Shown here one piece after another: positions 25,858-33,652 of a DNA stretch of 64,000 nucleotides (within the stretch, counting starts at the first letter, position 1; the number at the start of each line of letters is the position of its first letter). The DNA comes from Nocardioides seonyuensis. GTDB lineage: Bacteria; Actinomycetota; Actinomycetes; Propionibacteriales; Nocardioidaceae. The DNA lies in the NCBI RefSeq assembly GCF_004683965.1, contig NZ_CP038436.1, positions 1,054,001 through 1,118,000 of the forward strand, given 5' to 3'. Position numbers and translations under genes: made by a program. The notes under the pieces are model-generated. The model did not search any database. It saw only the letters and a program-made list of their open reading frames with translations, and was not told the origin of the DNA.

Positions 25858-27039
25858 TCAGGGGAGCGGATCGAGGCCGTGCAGCGGGAAGATCGCCATC
25901 CGGGTGGCGTGGATCGATCGGTCGAGCCACGTCTCCGGGTCGTAGCCCTCGCCCCAGTCGCGATAGGCAGGCGTGCGGCCGTCGGTCATCCGCTGGGGAG
26001 CCGTGCGACCGAGCAGCTCGGAGATGTGGGCCCGCCACCCCGGCGGGGTCGGGGTCGCCGGGTCGAGCGGCTGCCCCGACACGATCGCGAGCAGGTGGGT
26101 CCACGCCCGCGGCACCACCTCGACCACGGCGTAACCGCCTCCGCCGGTGGCGACCCAGCGTCCGTCCGACACCTCGTGGGCGAGCTCGTGCAGGGCGAGG
26201 TAGGCGGCCCGCTGGCCGTCGACGCTGAGCATCATGTGGGCCAGGGGGTCGTCCATGTGGGAGTCGCACCCGTGCTGGGTGACCAGCACCTCGGGCGCGA
26301 AGTCGCGCAGGAGAGGGGGCACGACGGCGTGGAAGGCGCGCAGCCAGCCGCCGTCGCCGGTGCCGGGCGGGAGGGCGACGTTGACCGCGAAGCCCTCGGC
26401 TCCCACCCCACCGTGGTCAGCCGGGAAGCCGGTGCCCGGGAAAAGCATCTGCCCGGTCTCGTGCAGGGAGATCGTGAGCACGCGTGGGTCGTCCCAGAAG
26501 ATGCGTTCGACGCCGTCGCCGTGGTGGACGTCGACGTCGACGTAGGCGATGCGCTCGGCGCCGGCGTCGAGAAGCGACTGGATCCCCACCGCGATGTCGT
26601 TGTAGATGCAGAAGCCGCTGGCGCGGTCGCGCATGGCGTGGTGGAGGCCGCCGGAGACGTTCGCGCTGTGCAGGGACTCGCCGCTCCAGACCTGCCGGAA
26701 CGCCTCGATGCTGGCACCCACGACGTGGGCGGAGGCCAGGTGCATGTCCTTGAAGACCGGGTCGTCGTCGGTCCCGAGGCCGCGCTCGAGGTCGACCCAG
26801 CCCGGTGTCGTACCGGCCTTGGTCACCGCGTCTATCAGGGCCTCGTCGTGGACCGTCGCGATCTGTTCGCGGGTGGCGACGGGGGCAGGCACGACGGTGA
26901 GCCCGTCGAGCACCCCCAGCTCCTCGGCCAGTCGCATCGTCAGGTCGACCCGCAGCGGCGACATCGGGTGGCTGGGCCCGAAGTCGTACTCCGTCAGGCT
27001 CTTGTCGAAGACGACCGATGCCGGTCCGGGGCACTCCAT
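25858..27039 (-). CDS. acuC: Acetoin utilization protein AcuC (class I histone-deacetylase-like)
   Basis: A 393-residue zinc deacetylase of the HDAC fold. Signatures: the His-His pair in Gly-Gly-Leu-His-His-Ala-Met, Asp-Val-Asp-Val-His-His-Gly-Asp-Gly (about 174-182), and the catalytic Tyr in Gly-Gly-Gly-Gly-Tyr (about 303). AcuC deacetylates acetyl-CoA synthetase in Bacillus; no acs gene is seen nearby. A TAACGT hexamer lies seven bases upstream of the ATG. Confidence 0.9.
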   Translation of the reverse strand: MECPGPASVVFDKSLTEYDFGPSHPMSPLRVDLTMRLAEELGVLDGLTVVPAPVATREQIATVHDEALIDAVTKAGTTPGWVDLERGLGTDDDPVFKDMHLASAHVVGASIEAFRQVWSGESLHSANVSGGLHHAMRDRASGFCIYNDIAVGIQSLLDAGAERIAYVDVDVHHGDGVERIFWDDPRVLTISLHETGQMLFPGTGFPADHGGVGAEGFAVNVALPPGTGDGGWLRAFHAVVPPLLRDFAPEVLVTQHGCDSHMDDPLAHMMLSVDGQRAAYLALHELAHEVSDGRWVATGGGGYAVVEVVPRAWTHLLAIVSGQPLDPATPTPPGWRAHISELLGRTAPQRMTDGRTPAYRDWGEGYDPETWLDRSIHATRMAIFPLHGLDPLP

Positions 27040-27046
27040 GACGGGG

Positions 27047-27052
27047 ACGTTA
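27047..27052 (-). promoter_or_regulatory. Leaderless -10 candidate for acuC
   Basis: TAACGT on the minus strand ends 7 bases before the ATG at 27039. It partly overlaps the stop of the sortase gene. Confidence 0.45.
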
Positions 27053-27709
27053 CTCCCGCGCCCGGCCGGGTTCGGGGAGGGCCGTCACCACGACGTTGCC
27101 GTGGTACTCGCCATGGGCGTAGTCGCCACAGGTGATCAGCACCAGCCGGGCCGTTCCCGTACGGCTGATGAGCCGCGTGGACACCTGGGCGAGCTCCTCC
27201 TTGTCGAGCGCCGCCACCTCGTCCACGCGGTAGGTGACCACACCGCGTTCGGTCGTGACCTCGACCCGGTCGCCCTCATGGAGAGCAGGGAGGTCGTCGA
27301 ACACCCCGTCACCGAGCCGCACCGTGTGTCCGGCCAGCACGACGGCCCCACGCGGACTGCCGGGCTCCGCCCCGCCGTTCCACCAGCCGACCCGTCGTTG
27401 ATCAGCGGGCGGCACCAGCAGCCCTCCCTCACCGAGCCCGATTCCTTCGACGGACGCGTCGACCCCGATCCCCGGGATGCTCACCCGCGCAGGCCTTCCC
27501 CGGGCTGGGTCGGGACCGCTCGGGACGTCTGCGGCGGCATCGGCACCGGTCGTCGTGACGGGGGCCGGGAGGGTCAACGAGTGGTCGATGGCCGGATCCG
27601 CAGGCTCGTCTGCCAGGCGGGGCGAGACCAGTGCGAGCCCGACGAGCAGGGCGACGCCGCCCGCAAGCATCCACTTGCGGGCGACGCCGACCATGTCCGG
27701 GAGGCGCAC
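27050..27709 (-). CDS. Class F sortase
   Basis: About 219 residues: an N-terminal membrane anchor (about 10-28), a Pro/Ala linker and the sortase barrel. The catalytic His lies in Leu-Ala-Gly-His-Thr-Val, the Cys in Leu-Ile-Thr-Cys-Gly-Asp-Tyr, and a basic residue follows after a His-Gly-Glu-Tyr-His loop. GTG 27709 is chosen because GGAGG lies 7 bases before it; GTG 27727 gives 6 more residues. The gene upstream encodes a surface protein that is the obvious candidate substrate. Confidence 0.85.
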   Translation of the reverse strand: MRLPDMVGVARKWMLAGGVALLVGLALVSPRLADEPADPAIDHSLTLPAPVTTTGADAAADVPSGPDPARGRPARVSIPGIGVDASVEGIGLGEGGLLVPPADQRRVGWWNGGAEPGSPRGAVVLAGHTVRLGDGVFDDLPALHEGDRVEVTTERGVVTYRVDEVAALDKEELAQVSTRLISRTGTARLVLITCGDYAHGEYHGNVVVTALPEPGRARE

Positions 27710-27727
27710 CGTTCCACCTCCACCCAC

Positions 27728-28762
27728 TCATTCGCGGCGGGCGACGACGAGGACGGTCCCGGAGGAGACCAGCATCGCCAGCCCACCTCCCACCAGCGCC
27801 GCACCCAGGAGCTCCGCGTCGGTCCATCCGGCGTACCCGGCTGCGACCACCTGCGGCACCTGCGCGGGCTGCTGCGCCTTCTGGGGCTGTGGCGCCTTCA
27901 GGGGCGCGGACGCCTCGGCGGGCAGGACCTCGGGCTCATCGACCTCCTGTCCCTCCTCGACAGGCTGGGCAGTCGGCTGGTCCGTCGGCTCGGGTGTCGC
28001 GGTCGCCGTCGACGGCAGCACCTCGGGCGGCGCGGTCGTGGCCGGCGTCTCGGTCGGCGCTGCGGTGGTCGGCGGGTCCGTGGGAGTGGGGCACTCCACG
28101 GCCGGGTGCTGGACCTGCTTCGTCACGGCAGGCACCTCGGGCGTGCCCGGCACCAGCTCGCGGGTCTGCTTCTGCCACAGGTGGTCCACGTCGGTCACGG
28201 CGTCCTTGGCGGAACGCTTGTAGAACCAGTTGCCGCCCTTGCTGGGGTCGCCCTGCGCGTACACGCCGTCGGGCTCGTCCTCGTGACCTCCGGGCAGCGT
28301 CTTGTGCATGTTCCAGGTGCCCCGCTCATCGGTGTCGGTGTTCCACGTGCCGTCGTCGTTCTGCGTCGGGGCGACGGGAGGGCCGATGAACGTCCCCTGC
28401 TGGTTGTTGGGGGCGAAGTTGGCCCAGGCCTCCTCGACGGCCTCCTCGACGACCTCGACCTCGGTCTCGCCGACGTACACGTAGCGCACCGTGTCGGTGT
28501 CCTCGCCTGGCGCTTGCTTCTCCTCGGTGCGCACCTCGTCGCCCGCGCCGGCCCAAGCCGTCCACGAGTCGGAAGTCGCCGGCACTGCCTCCGAGACGAC
28601 GACCGTCTCGGTCCAGGCCGCCGACGGCACGCAGACCGGATCGGCCTGTGCGGTGCCCTCGAAGGCGAGCACGAGTCCGCCGCTGAACATCGCCAGCAGT
28701 CCGGCGACCCCCCATGCCAGCGCGGTCCTCACCAAACGCCGTGCAGCTGTTGCCCCGGACAT
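27728..28762 (-). CDS. Secreted cell-surface protein with C-terminal anchor, putative sortase substrate
   Basis: About 344 residues: a signal peptide (Ala-Gln-Ala cleavage near 37-39), a unique extracellular domain rich in Trp, Glu and Thr (about 40-205), a Pro/Thr/Gln stalk (210-300), a C-terminal hydrophobic helix and an Arg-Arg-Glu end. No LPXTG-type motif precedes the helix; an Leu-Pro-Ser-Thr-Ala occurs much earlier in the stalk. The domain is not recognised. ATG 28762 has AGAGGTGAGG upstream; the sortase gene follows directly. Confidence 0.7.
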   Translation of the reverse strand: MSGATAARRLVRTALAWGVAGLLAMFSGGLVLAFEGTAQADPVCVPSAAWTETVVVSEAVPATSDSWTAWAGAGDEVRTEEKQAPGEDTDTVRYVYVGETEVEVVEEAVEEAWANFAPNNQQGTFIGPPVAPTQNDDGTWNTDTDERGTWNMHKTLPGGHEDEPDGVYAQGDPSKGGNWFYKRSAKDAVTDVDHLWQKQTRELVPGTPEVPAVTKQVQHPAVECPTPTDPPTTAAPTETPATTAPPEVLPSTATATPEPTDQPTAQPVEEGQEVDEPEVLPAEASAPLKAPQPQKAQQPAQVPQVVAAGYAGWTDAELLGAALVGGGLAMLVSSGTVLVVARRE

Positions 28763-28799
28763 GACCCTCACCTCTCTGAGCTCAGCCCGAGACCCCTTT

Positions 28800-28816
28800 A
28801 CATACTCTCAGTATGT
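28800..28816. promoter_or_regulatory. Palindromic operator candidate upstream of the surface-protein gene
   Basis: ACATACT-CTC-AGTATGT is a perfect 7-bp dyad 37 bases before the start at 28762. It overlaps a possible minus-strand TATGTA -10. A second palindrome CTGAGCTCAG lies between it and the ribosome-binding site. No regulator for it is evident here. Confidence 0.45.
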
Positions 28817-28882
28817 GCCGCTGCAGAGTGGGATGAAAGGGTTTGAGACCCACGGAACGAGGTCTGAAGATCACAGCCAGAA

Positions 28883-28911
28883 GGGGCTTTTCGGCACTTG
28901 CGCCTAGCCCC
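28883..28911 (-). terminator. Hairpin after proC
   Basis: On the minus strand GGGGCT and AGCCCC enclose an inner GGC/GCC pair, 15 bases after the proC stop, followed by a short TTCT. A plausible weak intrinsic terminator separating proC from the surface-protein gene. Confidence 0.45.
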
Positions 28912-28925
28912 GCCAGGGTGTGTGC

Positions 28926-29741
28926 TCAGGACCCTTCGGCGAGCTCGCGCGAACGGTTGCGCGCAGCCTCCATGGCGGCCAGGAAGGCGGCCCGGACCTT
29001 GTGGACCTCGAGCTCGCGCAGCGCCGACGCGGTGGTGCCGCCGGGGCTGGTCACCTGCTCTCGGAGCACGGTCGGATGGGTGCCGGTCTCGCGCAGCATC
29101 TTGGCCGAGCCCACGAGGGTCTGGACCACGAGCTCGGTCGCGGAGGCACGCGGAAGACCCAGGTGGACGCCTGCCTCGATCATCGACTCGACGACGAAGA
29201 AGATGTAGGCGGGACCTGATCCCGAGATGGCGGTGACGGCGTCCATCTGCTTCTCGGGAACTCGCAGCACCTTGCCGGTGGAGCCCATCAGGGCCTCGGC
29301 CTCGGCGAGGTGGGACTCGTCGCAGTGGGTCCCGGGCGAGATGGCGGCCATGCCCTCGTCGACCAGTGCAGGAGTGTTGGGCATCGCACGCACGACGGCC
29401 ACACCCTCGGGAACCCTGGACTCGATGAAGTCGGTGGTGATGCCGGCTGCCACCGAGATGAGCAGCTGGCCCGGGCGCAGCTCCGGAGCGATCTCGGCGA
29501 GGAGGTCCGCCATGTCCTGGGGCTTGATGACCAGGGCCACCGTGTCGGCCCTGGCGGTCGCCTCGCGGTTGCTGACGACCGAGACGCCGTACCGCTCCTC
29601 GAGCTCCTTGGCGCGCTCGGCGTGCCTCTCCCCGATGAGCAGGGTGTCGACGCGGCGACCGGCGCGCACGAGCCCGGAGAGGAGCGTCTCGCCCATCACG
29701 CCAGCGCCGATGATGGCGGTCTGGCCCCCGCTCTCGGTCAT
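28926..29741 (-). CDS. proC: Pyrroline-5-carboxylate reductase
   Basis: A 271-residue enzyme for the last step of proline synthesis. N-terminal NAD(P) fold Ile-Ile-Gly-Ala-Gly-Val-Met-Gly (9-16), Met-Pro-Asn-Thr-Pro near 119, and the C-terminal signature Thr-Ser-Pro-Gly-Gly-Thr-Thr (about 233-239). In M. tuberculosis proC (Rv0500) directly precedes the HTH/bS22 pair. Here acuC and the sortase pair separate them. It starts 12 bases after the proline dehydrogenase gene. Confidence 0.95.
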   Translation of the reverse strand: MTESGGQTAIIGAGVMGETLLSGLVRAGRRVDTLLIGERHAERAKELEERYGVSVVSNREATARADTVALVIKPQDMADLLAEIAPELRPGQLLISVAAGITTDFIESRVPEGVAVVRAMPNTPALVDEGMAAISPGTHCDESHLAEAEALMGSTGKVLRVPEKQMDAVTAISGSGPAYIFFVVESMIEAGVHLGLPRASATELVVQTLVGSAKMLRETGTHPTVLREQVTSPGGTTASALRELEVHKVRAAFLAAMEAARNRSRELAEGS

Positions 29742-29753
29742 GTGCGCCCCTAG

Positions 29754-30704
29754 CTACTTCTTGGAGATCAGCGAGCGCAGGAAGAATGTCAGGTTCTGCG
29801 GCTTCTCGGCCAGACGTCTCATGAGGTAGCCGTACCACTCGGTGCCGTAGGGGATGTAGACACGCATCGTCTCCCCCGCGGCCGCGAGCCGCCGCTGCTC
29901 CTCGGGTCGGATGCCGTAGAGCATCTGGAACTCGTAGGTGCCGGGGCTGCGACCGTGACGGCTGGCCAGCGACGAGGCGATCTGGACCATCCGCGGGTCG
30001 TGGGTGGCGATCATGGGGTAGCCCTGCCCGGCCATGAGGACCTTCAGGCAGCGCACGTAGGACTTGTCGATGTCGGTCTTGTCGGTGAAGGCGACATCCT
30101 CGGGCTCGAGGTAGGCGCCCTTGCACAGGCGCACCCGCGAGCCCTCGTGGGCCAGCGCCCGGCAGTCTGCCTCGGTGCGGTGGAGCATCGCCTGGAGCAC
30201 GGCGCCCGTCTCGGGGAAGTCCTTGCGGAGCTCGCGCAGGATCGAGAGCGTCGAGTCGGTCGTCGTGTGGTCCTCCATGTCGAGGGTCACGGTGGTGCCG
30301 GCGTTGCGGGCGGCCCGGCAGATGTCGCGGGCGTTCTCGAGGGCGATCTTGTGGCCTCCGCCGAAGCCTGCGCTCTCGGGCAGGAACTGGCCGATCGCGC
30401 TGAGCTTGACCGACACCTCGGCCTTGGCGGCAAGGCCCTGGGCAGCGAGCTCGGCCAGCAGCTCCTTGTAGGCCGCGACCGTCGCGTCGGCCTGCGCCGC
30501 GTCGGTGGTGTCCTCGCCGAGGTAGTCGAGCGTCACGTAGAGACCGTCCTCCTGGAGCTCGGAGGTGGCCCTCACCGCATCGGCAGTGGTCTCGCCCGGG
30601 ACGTGGTTGGCGACGATGCCGGAGGACACGGGCATGGCGGACACGAGGCTCTTGACGCGCTGGCTGCGGGCGAGCATGAGGATCGGCTGGCGGAGCAGTG
30701 GCAT
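29754..30704 (-). CDS. Proline dehydrogenase
   Basis: A 316-residue monofunctional FAD enzyme (PutA PRODH-domain type) oxidising proline to pyrroline-5-carboxylate. Motifs: Leu-Asp-Met-Glu-Asp-His, Arg-Leu-Cys-Lys-Gly-Ala-Tyr and Glu-Phe-Gln-Met-Leu-Tyr-Gly-Ile-Arg. It lies just before proC, whose enzyme runs the opposite reaction. TAACCT lies seven bases before the ATG. No P5C dehydrogenase gene is in the window. Confidence 0.93.
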   Translation of the reverse strand: MPLLRQPILMLARSQRVKSLVSAMPVSSGIVANHVPGETTADAVRATSELQEDGLYVTLDYLGEDTTDAAQADATVAAYKELLAELAAQGLAAKAEVSVKLSAIGQFLPESAGFGGGHKIALENARDICRAARNAGTTVTLDMEDHTTTDSTLSILRELRKDFPETGAVLQAMLHRTEADCRALAHEGSRVRLCKGAYLEPEDVAFTDKTDIDKSYVRCLKVLMAGQGYPMIATHDPRMVQIASSLASRHGRSPGTYEFQMLYGIRPEEQRRLAAAGETMRVYIPYGTEWYGYLMRRLAEKPQNLTFFLRSLISKK

Positions 30705-30711
30705 GCCGCAC

Positions 30712-30717
30712 AGGTTA
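30712..30717 (-). promoter_or_regulatory. Leaderless -10 candidate for proline dehydrogenase
   Basis: TAACCT on the minus strand ends 7 bases before the ATG at 30704. Confidence 0.45.
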
Positions 30718-30761
30718 CGCGGGGCGCTGTGGCGCCCGTCACGCGGCGGCGCCCCCTACCC

Positions 30762-30827
30762 GCCGAGTCGGCGCAACCTTGCCGCCGAGTCGGCTCTAAC
30801 CATCTGCCGAGTCGGCGCCAAGTGCGC
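30762..30827. repeat. 22-bp tandem repeat, 3 units
   Basis: The 11-bp dyad core GCCGAGTCGGC occurs at 30762, 30784 and 30806, exactly 22 bases apart, each followed by 11 variable bases. The third unit lies inside the 3' end of the HAD phosphatase gene and supplies its last residues and stop. The same family occurs at 54791-54867. Confidence 0.8.
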
Positions 30828-31455
30828 CCAGCAGTGCGGCCATCTCGCGAATCACCTCGTCGGCGCCGTCTAGCAACACCTCCGGAGTACGTCCCGCGTA
30901 GCCGATCACGCGCATGCCTGCCGCCTTGGCGGCACGCACACCGACAGGGCTGTCCTCGACCACGACGCAGCTGCTGGGCTCGATCCCGAGGGTGGCGGCG
31001 GCATGGAGGAACACGTCCGGGGCCGGCTTGGGTCGGGCGACGTCGTGCGCACTGAACACCCGGCCCTCGAACGTCGGCCACAGCCCGGTGAGGCCGAGCG
31101 AGTGGCGTATCGCCTGGTGGCTGCCGGACGAAGCCACACAGGTCAGCACGCCGCGCTCGTGGATGGCGGCGACCGCTTCGACGACCCCCGGCACGGCCCG
31201 GAGGTCGCTCGCGCAGGCAGCACGGTAGGCCGACCTCCGCTCGTCCGCCCAGCCGTCCGGGACCGGTGTCCCGAGACGATCCTCGATCGCCGCGACGACC
31301 TGGACGCTCTTGCGACCAAGGAAGTGCTCGTGCACCTCCTCCAAGGTGATGGGCCAGCCCAGACGGGGGACCATGTCGAGGTCGACCCGCTGCATGATCA
31401 CCTCGGTGTCGACAAGCACGCCGTCGCAGTCGAAGACCACCAGGCTGGCCGTCAC
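30796..31455 (-). CDS. HAD-superfamily phosphatase (beta-phosphoglucomutase-like)
   Basis: A 219-residue HAD hydrolase: motif I Phe-Asp-Cys-Asp-Gly-Val-Leu (8-14), Ser-Ser-Gly-Ser near 108, Lys-Pro-Ala-Pro-Asp-Val-Phe (about 145) and Val-Glu-Asp-Ser-Pro-Val-Gly. Substrate unknown; phosphosugars are typical. The start overlaps the kinase stop (ATGA or GTGA type). The last residues (Gly-Ala-Asp-Ser-Ala-Asp-Gly) are encoded by a copy of the 22-bp repeat. Confidence 0.88.
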   Translation of the reverse strand: MTASLVVFDCDGVLVDTEVIMQRVDLDMVPRLGWPITLEEVHEHFLGRKSVQVVAAIEDRLGTPVPDGWADERRSAYRAACASDLRAVPGVVEAVAAIHERGVLTCVASSGSHQAIRHSLGLTGLWPTFEGRVFSAHDVARPKPAPDVFLHAAATLGIEPSSCVVVEDSPVGVRAAKAAGMRVIGYAGRTPEVLLDGADEVIREMAALLGALGADSADG

Positions 31456-32111
31456 GGCAGCCGCACCATGACGGGCGCCCGCGGGTCGGAGTTGTCGACG
31501 ACCATCGAGGCCCGCTCACGGGGCTGGCGTTCGGCGAGATAGATCCGACAGGCAGCCATGTAGCGGGCGTCGTACGCGGCGCGGGCCGACTCGCGGCCGC
31601 CAAGCGCGTCGGCATCCCGGTCGACACCGCGTTCGACGGCGGCCTCCTCGTCGGAGTGCAGGTAGATGACCAGGTCCCAGAGGCCCTCGAGCCGAGGTTG
31701 CTGCAGAAAGGTCGCGTCGAAGAGGACGACCGCGTCCGGAGGCGCTGTCGCGGTGTCGTCGGTGATGACCGCGTCGGTGACGAGGTCGTGCACTCTCCTG
31801 GCATAGCGACGCGACCCGCCGGGTCCCAAGGGCCGCAGGACCAGCTCGGCCAGGGCGTCGAAGTCGTAGGCGTCCTCGTAGTAGCCGCGCGCCTGGTCCA
31901 CGGTGTTGCGGCGCCTCCTGTCACGTACGTGGTGGAAGCCATCGGAGTCGACGTGGATGGCGGGCCGTCCCGATGACTCGACCTCCTTGACCAGGGCGCG
32001 CGTGAACGTCGACTTCCCCGCCCCGCAGATCCCGTCCACACCGACGCGCAACGGAGCCCCCGTCTGCTCGCGGACTAGTGCCTCTGCGACCACGCGCACC
32101 AGGTTCGTCAC
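31452..32111 (-). CDS. Uridine kinase-like P-loop kinase
   Basis: 219 residues with Walker A Gly-Ile-Cys-Gly-Ala-Gly-Lys-Ser-Thr (about 27-35), a His-Val-Asp-Ser-Asp-Gly-Phe-His-His base-binding segment and an Asp-Ala-Thr-Phe-Leu-Gln segment. Similar proteins phosphorylate nucleosides or related metabolites. It is co-transcribed with the HAD phosphatase, so the pair may handle one phosphorylated compound; this is inference. GTG start. Confidence 0.78.
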   Translation of the reverse strand: MTNLVRVVAEALVREQTGAPLRVGVDGICGAGKSTFTRALVKEVESSGRPAIHVDSDGFHHVRDRRRRNTVDQARGYYEDAYDFDALAELVLRPLGPGGSRRYARRVHDLVTDAVITDDTATAPPDAVVLFDATFLQQPRLEGLWDLVIYLHSDEEAAVERGVDRDADALGGRESARAAYDARYMAACRIYLAERQPRERASMVVDNSDPRAPVMVRLP

Positions 32112-32150
32112 GCCAACAAGTCAACCAGCCACGCGCAGGGGATCGCACGG

Positions 32151-32888
32151 TCAGGGAGTACGACGACGCAGTGTCGCGGCGCCCAGCGCGAGTGCCACGG
32201 CGGCGAAGACGACGACGACCCCGAGGTCGCGCCAGACCTCTGAGGAGTCGGCGCCGGCCACCAGCCCCTGCATGGCGTCGACCGCGTAGGAGAGCGGCAG
32301 CACCGAGCTGATCGCCTCGAGAACATCGGGCATGGAGCTCCTGGGGACGAAGAGGCCGCACAGGAGCACCTGCGGCAGCACGAACAGCGGCATGAACTGC
32401 ACGGCCTGGAACTCCGTGGTCGCGAAGGCGCTGACGAAGAGCCCCAGCGCGGCGCCGAGCACGGCGTCGAGGATGGCGACCACGCCGAGGAGCCAGACCG
32501 ACCCCGCCACGTCGAGGCCCAGGAGGCCGACGCTCACCCCGACGGCCAGCGCCGACTGGACCGCGGCCAGCAGGCCGAAGGCGAGGGCGTAGCCCAGGAG
32601 GAAGTCGACCTTGCCCATCGGCATGGCGAGCAGTCGCTCGAGGGTCCCGCTCGAGCGCTCCCGCAGCGTCGTGACGCTGGTGACCACGAACATCACGATG
32701 AACGGGAACATCGACAGCAGGCCCGGCCCGAACCTGTCGAACAGGTCGCCCGGCAGCTCCCCGAACATCCACCAGAGCAGGCTCATCAGCACGCAGGGCA
32801 CCACCAGCAGCATCGCGAGGGTGCGGTGATCGCGACGGACCTGGGTGAGGACGCGGCCGGTGACGGCGAGCGTGGTCCGCGCGTTCAT
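32151..32888 (-). CDS. ABC-2 type exporter permease
   Basis: A 245-residue membrane protein with six predicted helices. A long first loop is followed by Thr-Leu-Arg-Glu-Arg-Ser-Ser-Gly-Thr-Leu-Glu-Arg-Leu, typical of ABC-2/DrrB-like permeases. It forms an exporter with the ATPase gene upstream, whose stop overlaps this ATG. Substrate unknown, possibly a drug or lipid. The longer upstream frame is a shadow of the ATPase gene. Confidence 0.88.
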   Translation of the reverse strand: MNARTTLAVTGRVLTQVRRDHRTLAMLLVVPCVLMSLLWWMFGELPGDLFDRFGPGLLSMFPFIVMFVVTSVTTLRERSSGTLERLLAMPMGKVDFLLGYALAFGLLAAVQSALAVGVSVGLLGLDVAGSVWLLGVVAILDAVLGAALGLFVSAFATTEFQAVQFMPLFVLPQVLLCGLFVPRSSMPDVLEAISSVLPLSYAVDAMQGLVAGADSSEVWRDLGVVVVFAAVALALGAATLRRRTP

Positions 32889-33595
32889 GCCGACTCCTCG
32901 ACGATCGCCAGGAACGCCTGCTCGATGTCGGCGGCGGCCGTGCGCCGGCGGATCTCGTCGGGCGCGCCGTCGGCGATGATCCGGCCCTCGCGCATGAGGA
33001 GCAGCCGGTCGCAGCGGTCGGCCTCGTCCATCACGTGGCTCGACACGAGCACGGCGGTGCCGTCGTCGGCGAGGCGGTGGAAGAGCGCCCACAGGTCGCG
33101 CCGCAGCACCGGGTCCAACCCGACGGTCGGCTCGTCCAGGACGAGGAGGTCGGGCTCGCCGAGCAGCGCCACCGCAAGGCTCGCCCGCGAGCGCTGGCCG
33201 CCGGAGAGGTTGCCGACGACTGCGTCGCGGTGGTCTCCGAGGTCGACCGCGTCGATGACGTCGTCCACGCCGCGGCCGGGGGTGCCGAGCACGCGCGCGA
33301 AGAACTTCAGGTTCTCGACGACCGAGAGGTCGTCGTACACGCTCGCCGCCTGGGTGACGTAGCCGATGCGATCGCGCAGCCCCCGGCTGCCGGCCGGCTC
33401 GCCGCCGACGGTGACCGATCCCGACCTCACCTGCTGCACTCCGACGATGGCGCGCAGCAGCGTCGACTTGCCGCACCCGCTCGGGCCCAGCAGGCCGGTG
33501 ACTCCTGCTCCCACGTCGAGGGAGATACCGGGCAGCACCTCCCGTCCCCCGCGCACTACCACGAGGTCCCGTACCTCGATCTGGTTATTCATCAT
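32885..33595 (-). CDS. ABC exporter ATP-binding protein
   Basis: About 236 residues: Walker A Gly-Pro-Ser-Gly-Cys-Gly-Lys-Ser-Thr, signature Leu-Ser-Gly-Gly-Gln-Arg, Walker B Leu-Leu-Val-Leu-Asp-Glu-Pro, and a DrrA-like C-terminal region. ATG 33595 is chosen over the annotated upstream start because a promoter (TTGACG, 17 bases, CACAAT) ends seven bases before it. The TetR gene just upstream may control the exporter. Confidence 0.9.
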   Translation of the reverse strand: MMNNQIEVRDLVVVRGGREVLPGISLDVGAGVTGLLGPSGCGKSTLLRAIVGVQQVRSGSVTVGGEPAGSRGLRDRIGYVTQAASVYDDLSVVENLKFFARVLGTPGRGVDDVIDAVDLGDHRDAVVGNLSGGQRSRASLAVALLGEPDLLVLDEPTVGLDPVLRRDLWALFHRLADDGTAVLVSSHVMDEADRCDRLLLMREGRIIADGAPDEIRRRTAAADIEQAFLAIVEESA

Positions 33596-33602
33596 GTGTT
33601 GA

Positions 33603-33631
33603 ATTGTGCTCGCGCAGGACCTTCCCGTCAA
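33603..33631 (-). promoter_or_regulatory. Leaderless promoter of the ABC exporter
   Basis: Minus strand: -35 TTGACG (33631-33626), 17-base spacer, -10 CACAAT (33608-33603), then 7 bases to ATG 33595. This is the only leaderless-type site in the window with a good -35 box. Confidence 0.6.
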
Positions 33632-33652
33632 GACGTCCGAGGGGTCCGGCGA

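Noticed and set aside
27728..28762. Leu-Pro-Ser-Thr-Ala as the sortase signal of the surface protein
   Set aside because: It lies about 90 residues before the C-terminal helix, in a Pro/Thr stalk, not at the membrane boundary where sorting signals must be.
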